This document shows, one piece after another, positions 6,591 through 6,641 of a stretch of 6,641 bases of DNA. Made by a program: the position numbers and the translations under genes. The notes beneath the pieces are model-generated. The model did no database searches, was not told the origin of the DNA, and saw only the letters and a list, made by a program, of their open reading frames with translations. Source of the DNA: Clostridia bacterium (lineage in GTDB: Bacteria > Bacillota > Clostridia > TANB77 > CAG-508); assembly GCA_900752095.1 (NCBI GenBank), contig CAADUD010000113.1:1-6641 (forward strand). The letters run 5' to 3'. Within the stretch, counting starts at the first letter, position 1, and the number at the start of each line of letters is the position of its first letter.

Positions 6591-6641
6591 AAATTATACT
6601 AAAAAAAATAAATATACTTAAAAATAAAAAAATATATTTTA

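Noticed and set aside
1..6641. Mycoplasma-type code with TGA as Trp, considered because of the extreme A+T content
   Set aside because: The Trp codons in the first gene and the coiled-coil gene are TGG, and no gene contains an in-frame TGA. In so A+T-rich a genome using that code, TGA would be the preferred Trp codon.
1..6641. CRISPR array, tRNA, rRNA or insertion sequence
   Set aside because: No regularly spaced repeats, no cloverleaf-like or G+C-richer RNA gene and no transposase-like reading frame are visible.

Overview
This window looks like a piece of an extremely A+T-rich bacterial accessory element (large plasmid, integrative element or phage). Roughly four bases in five are A or T. 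All genes lie on the + strand and follow strong Shine-Dalgarno sequences where their starts are visible. Arg is almost always AGA, and Lys, Asn, Ile and Glu dominate the proteins. The standard bacterial code appears to be in use: Trp is TGG, no gene contains an in-frame TGA, and all four stops are TAG or TAA. A low-GC Firmicute or Fusobacterium, or one of its phages or plasmids, would fit, but the sequence alone cannot name the host or decide the element type.

Layout: (1) up to 551, the 3' part of an unrecognised gene whose frame is still open at the left edge. (2) 552-791, a non-coding gap with a sigma70-type promoter candidate and a strong hairpin. (3) 792-3908, a DnaE-type DNA polymerase III alpha subunit of 1038 residues, the only gene of known family. 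(4) 3909-4014, a gap with a rho-independent terminator-like hairpin. (5) 4015-5982, a 655-residue, probably coiled-coil protein of unknown function. (6) 5983-6060, a gap with a perfect 10-bp terminator-like hairpin. (7) 6061-6534, a small hypothetical protein with a short tandem repeat near its N-terminus. (8) 6535-6641, non-coding sequence with a possible promoter for a gene beyond the window.

The polymerase keeps its catalytic aspartates, so it is probably active. It is divergent, however: the PHP domain has lost its metal ligands, the third catalytic motif is altered, and the C-terminal domain after the OB fold is replaced by a short polar tail. The other genes are not recognised, and none of the usual chromosomal dnaE neighbours is seen, which argues for an element-encoded replicase. 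Terminator-like hairpins stand in all three gaps, and the last two gaps leave little room for a promoter. Expression of the downstream genes may therefore depend on read-through or antitermination. How the unknown proteins relate to the polymerase is not visible beyond co-orientation and proximity.
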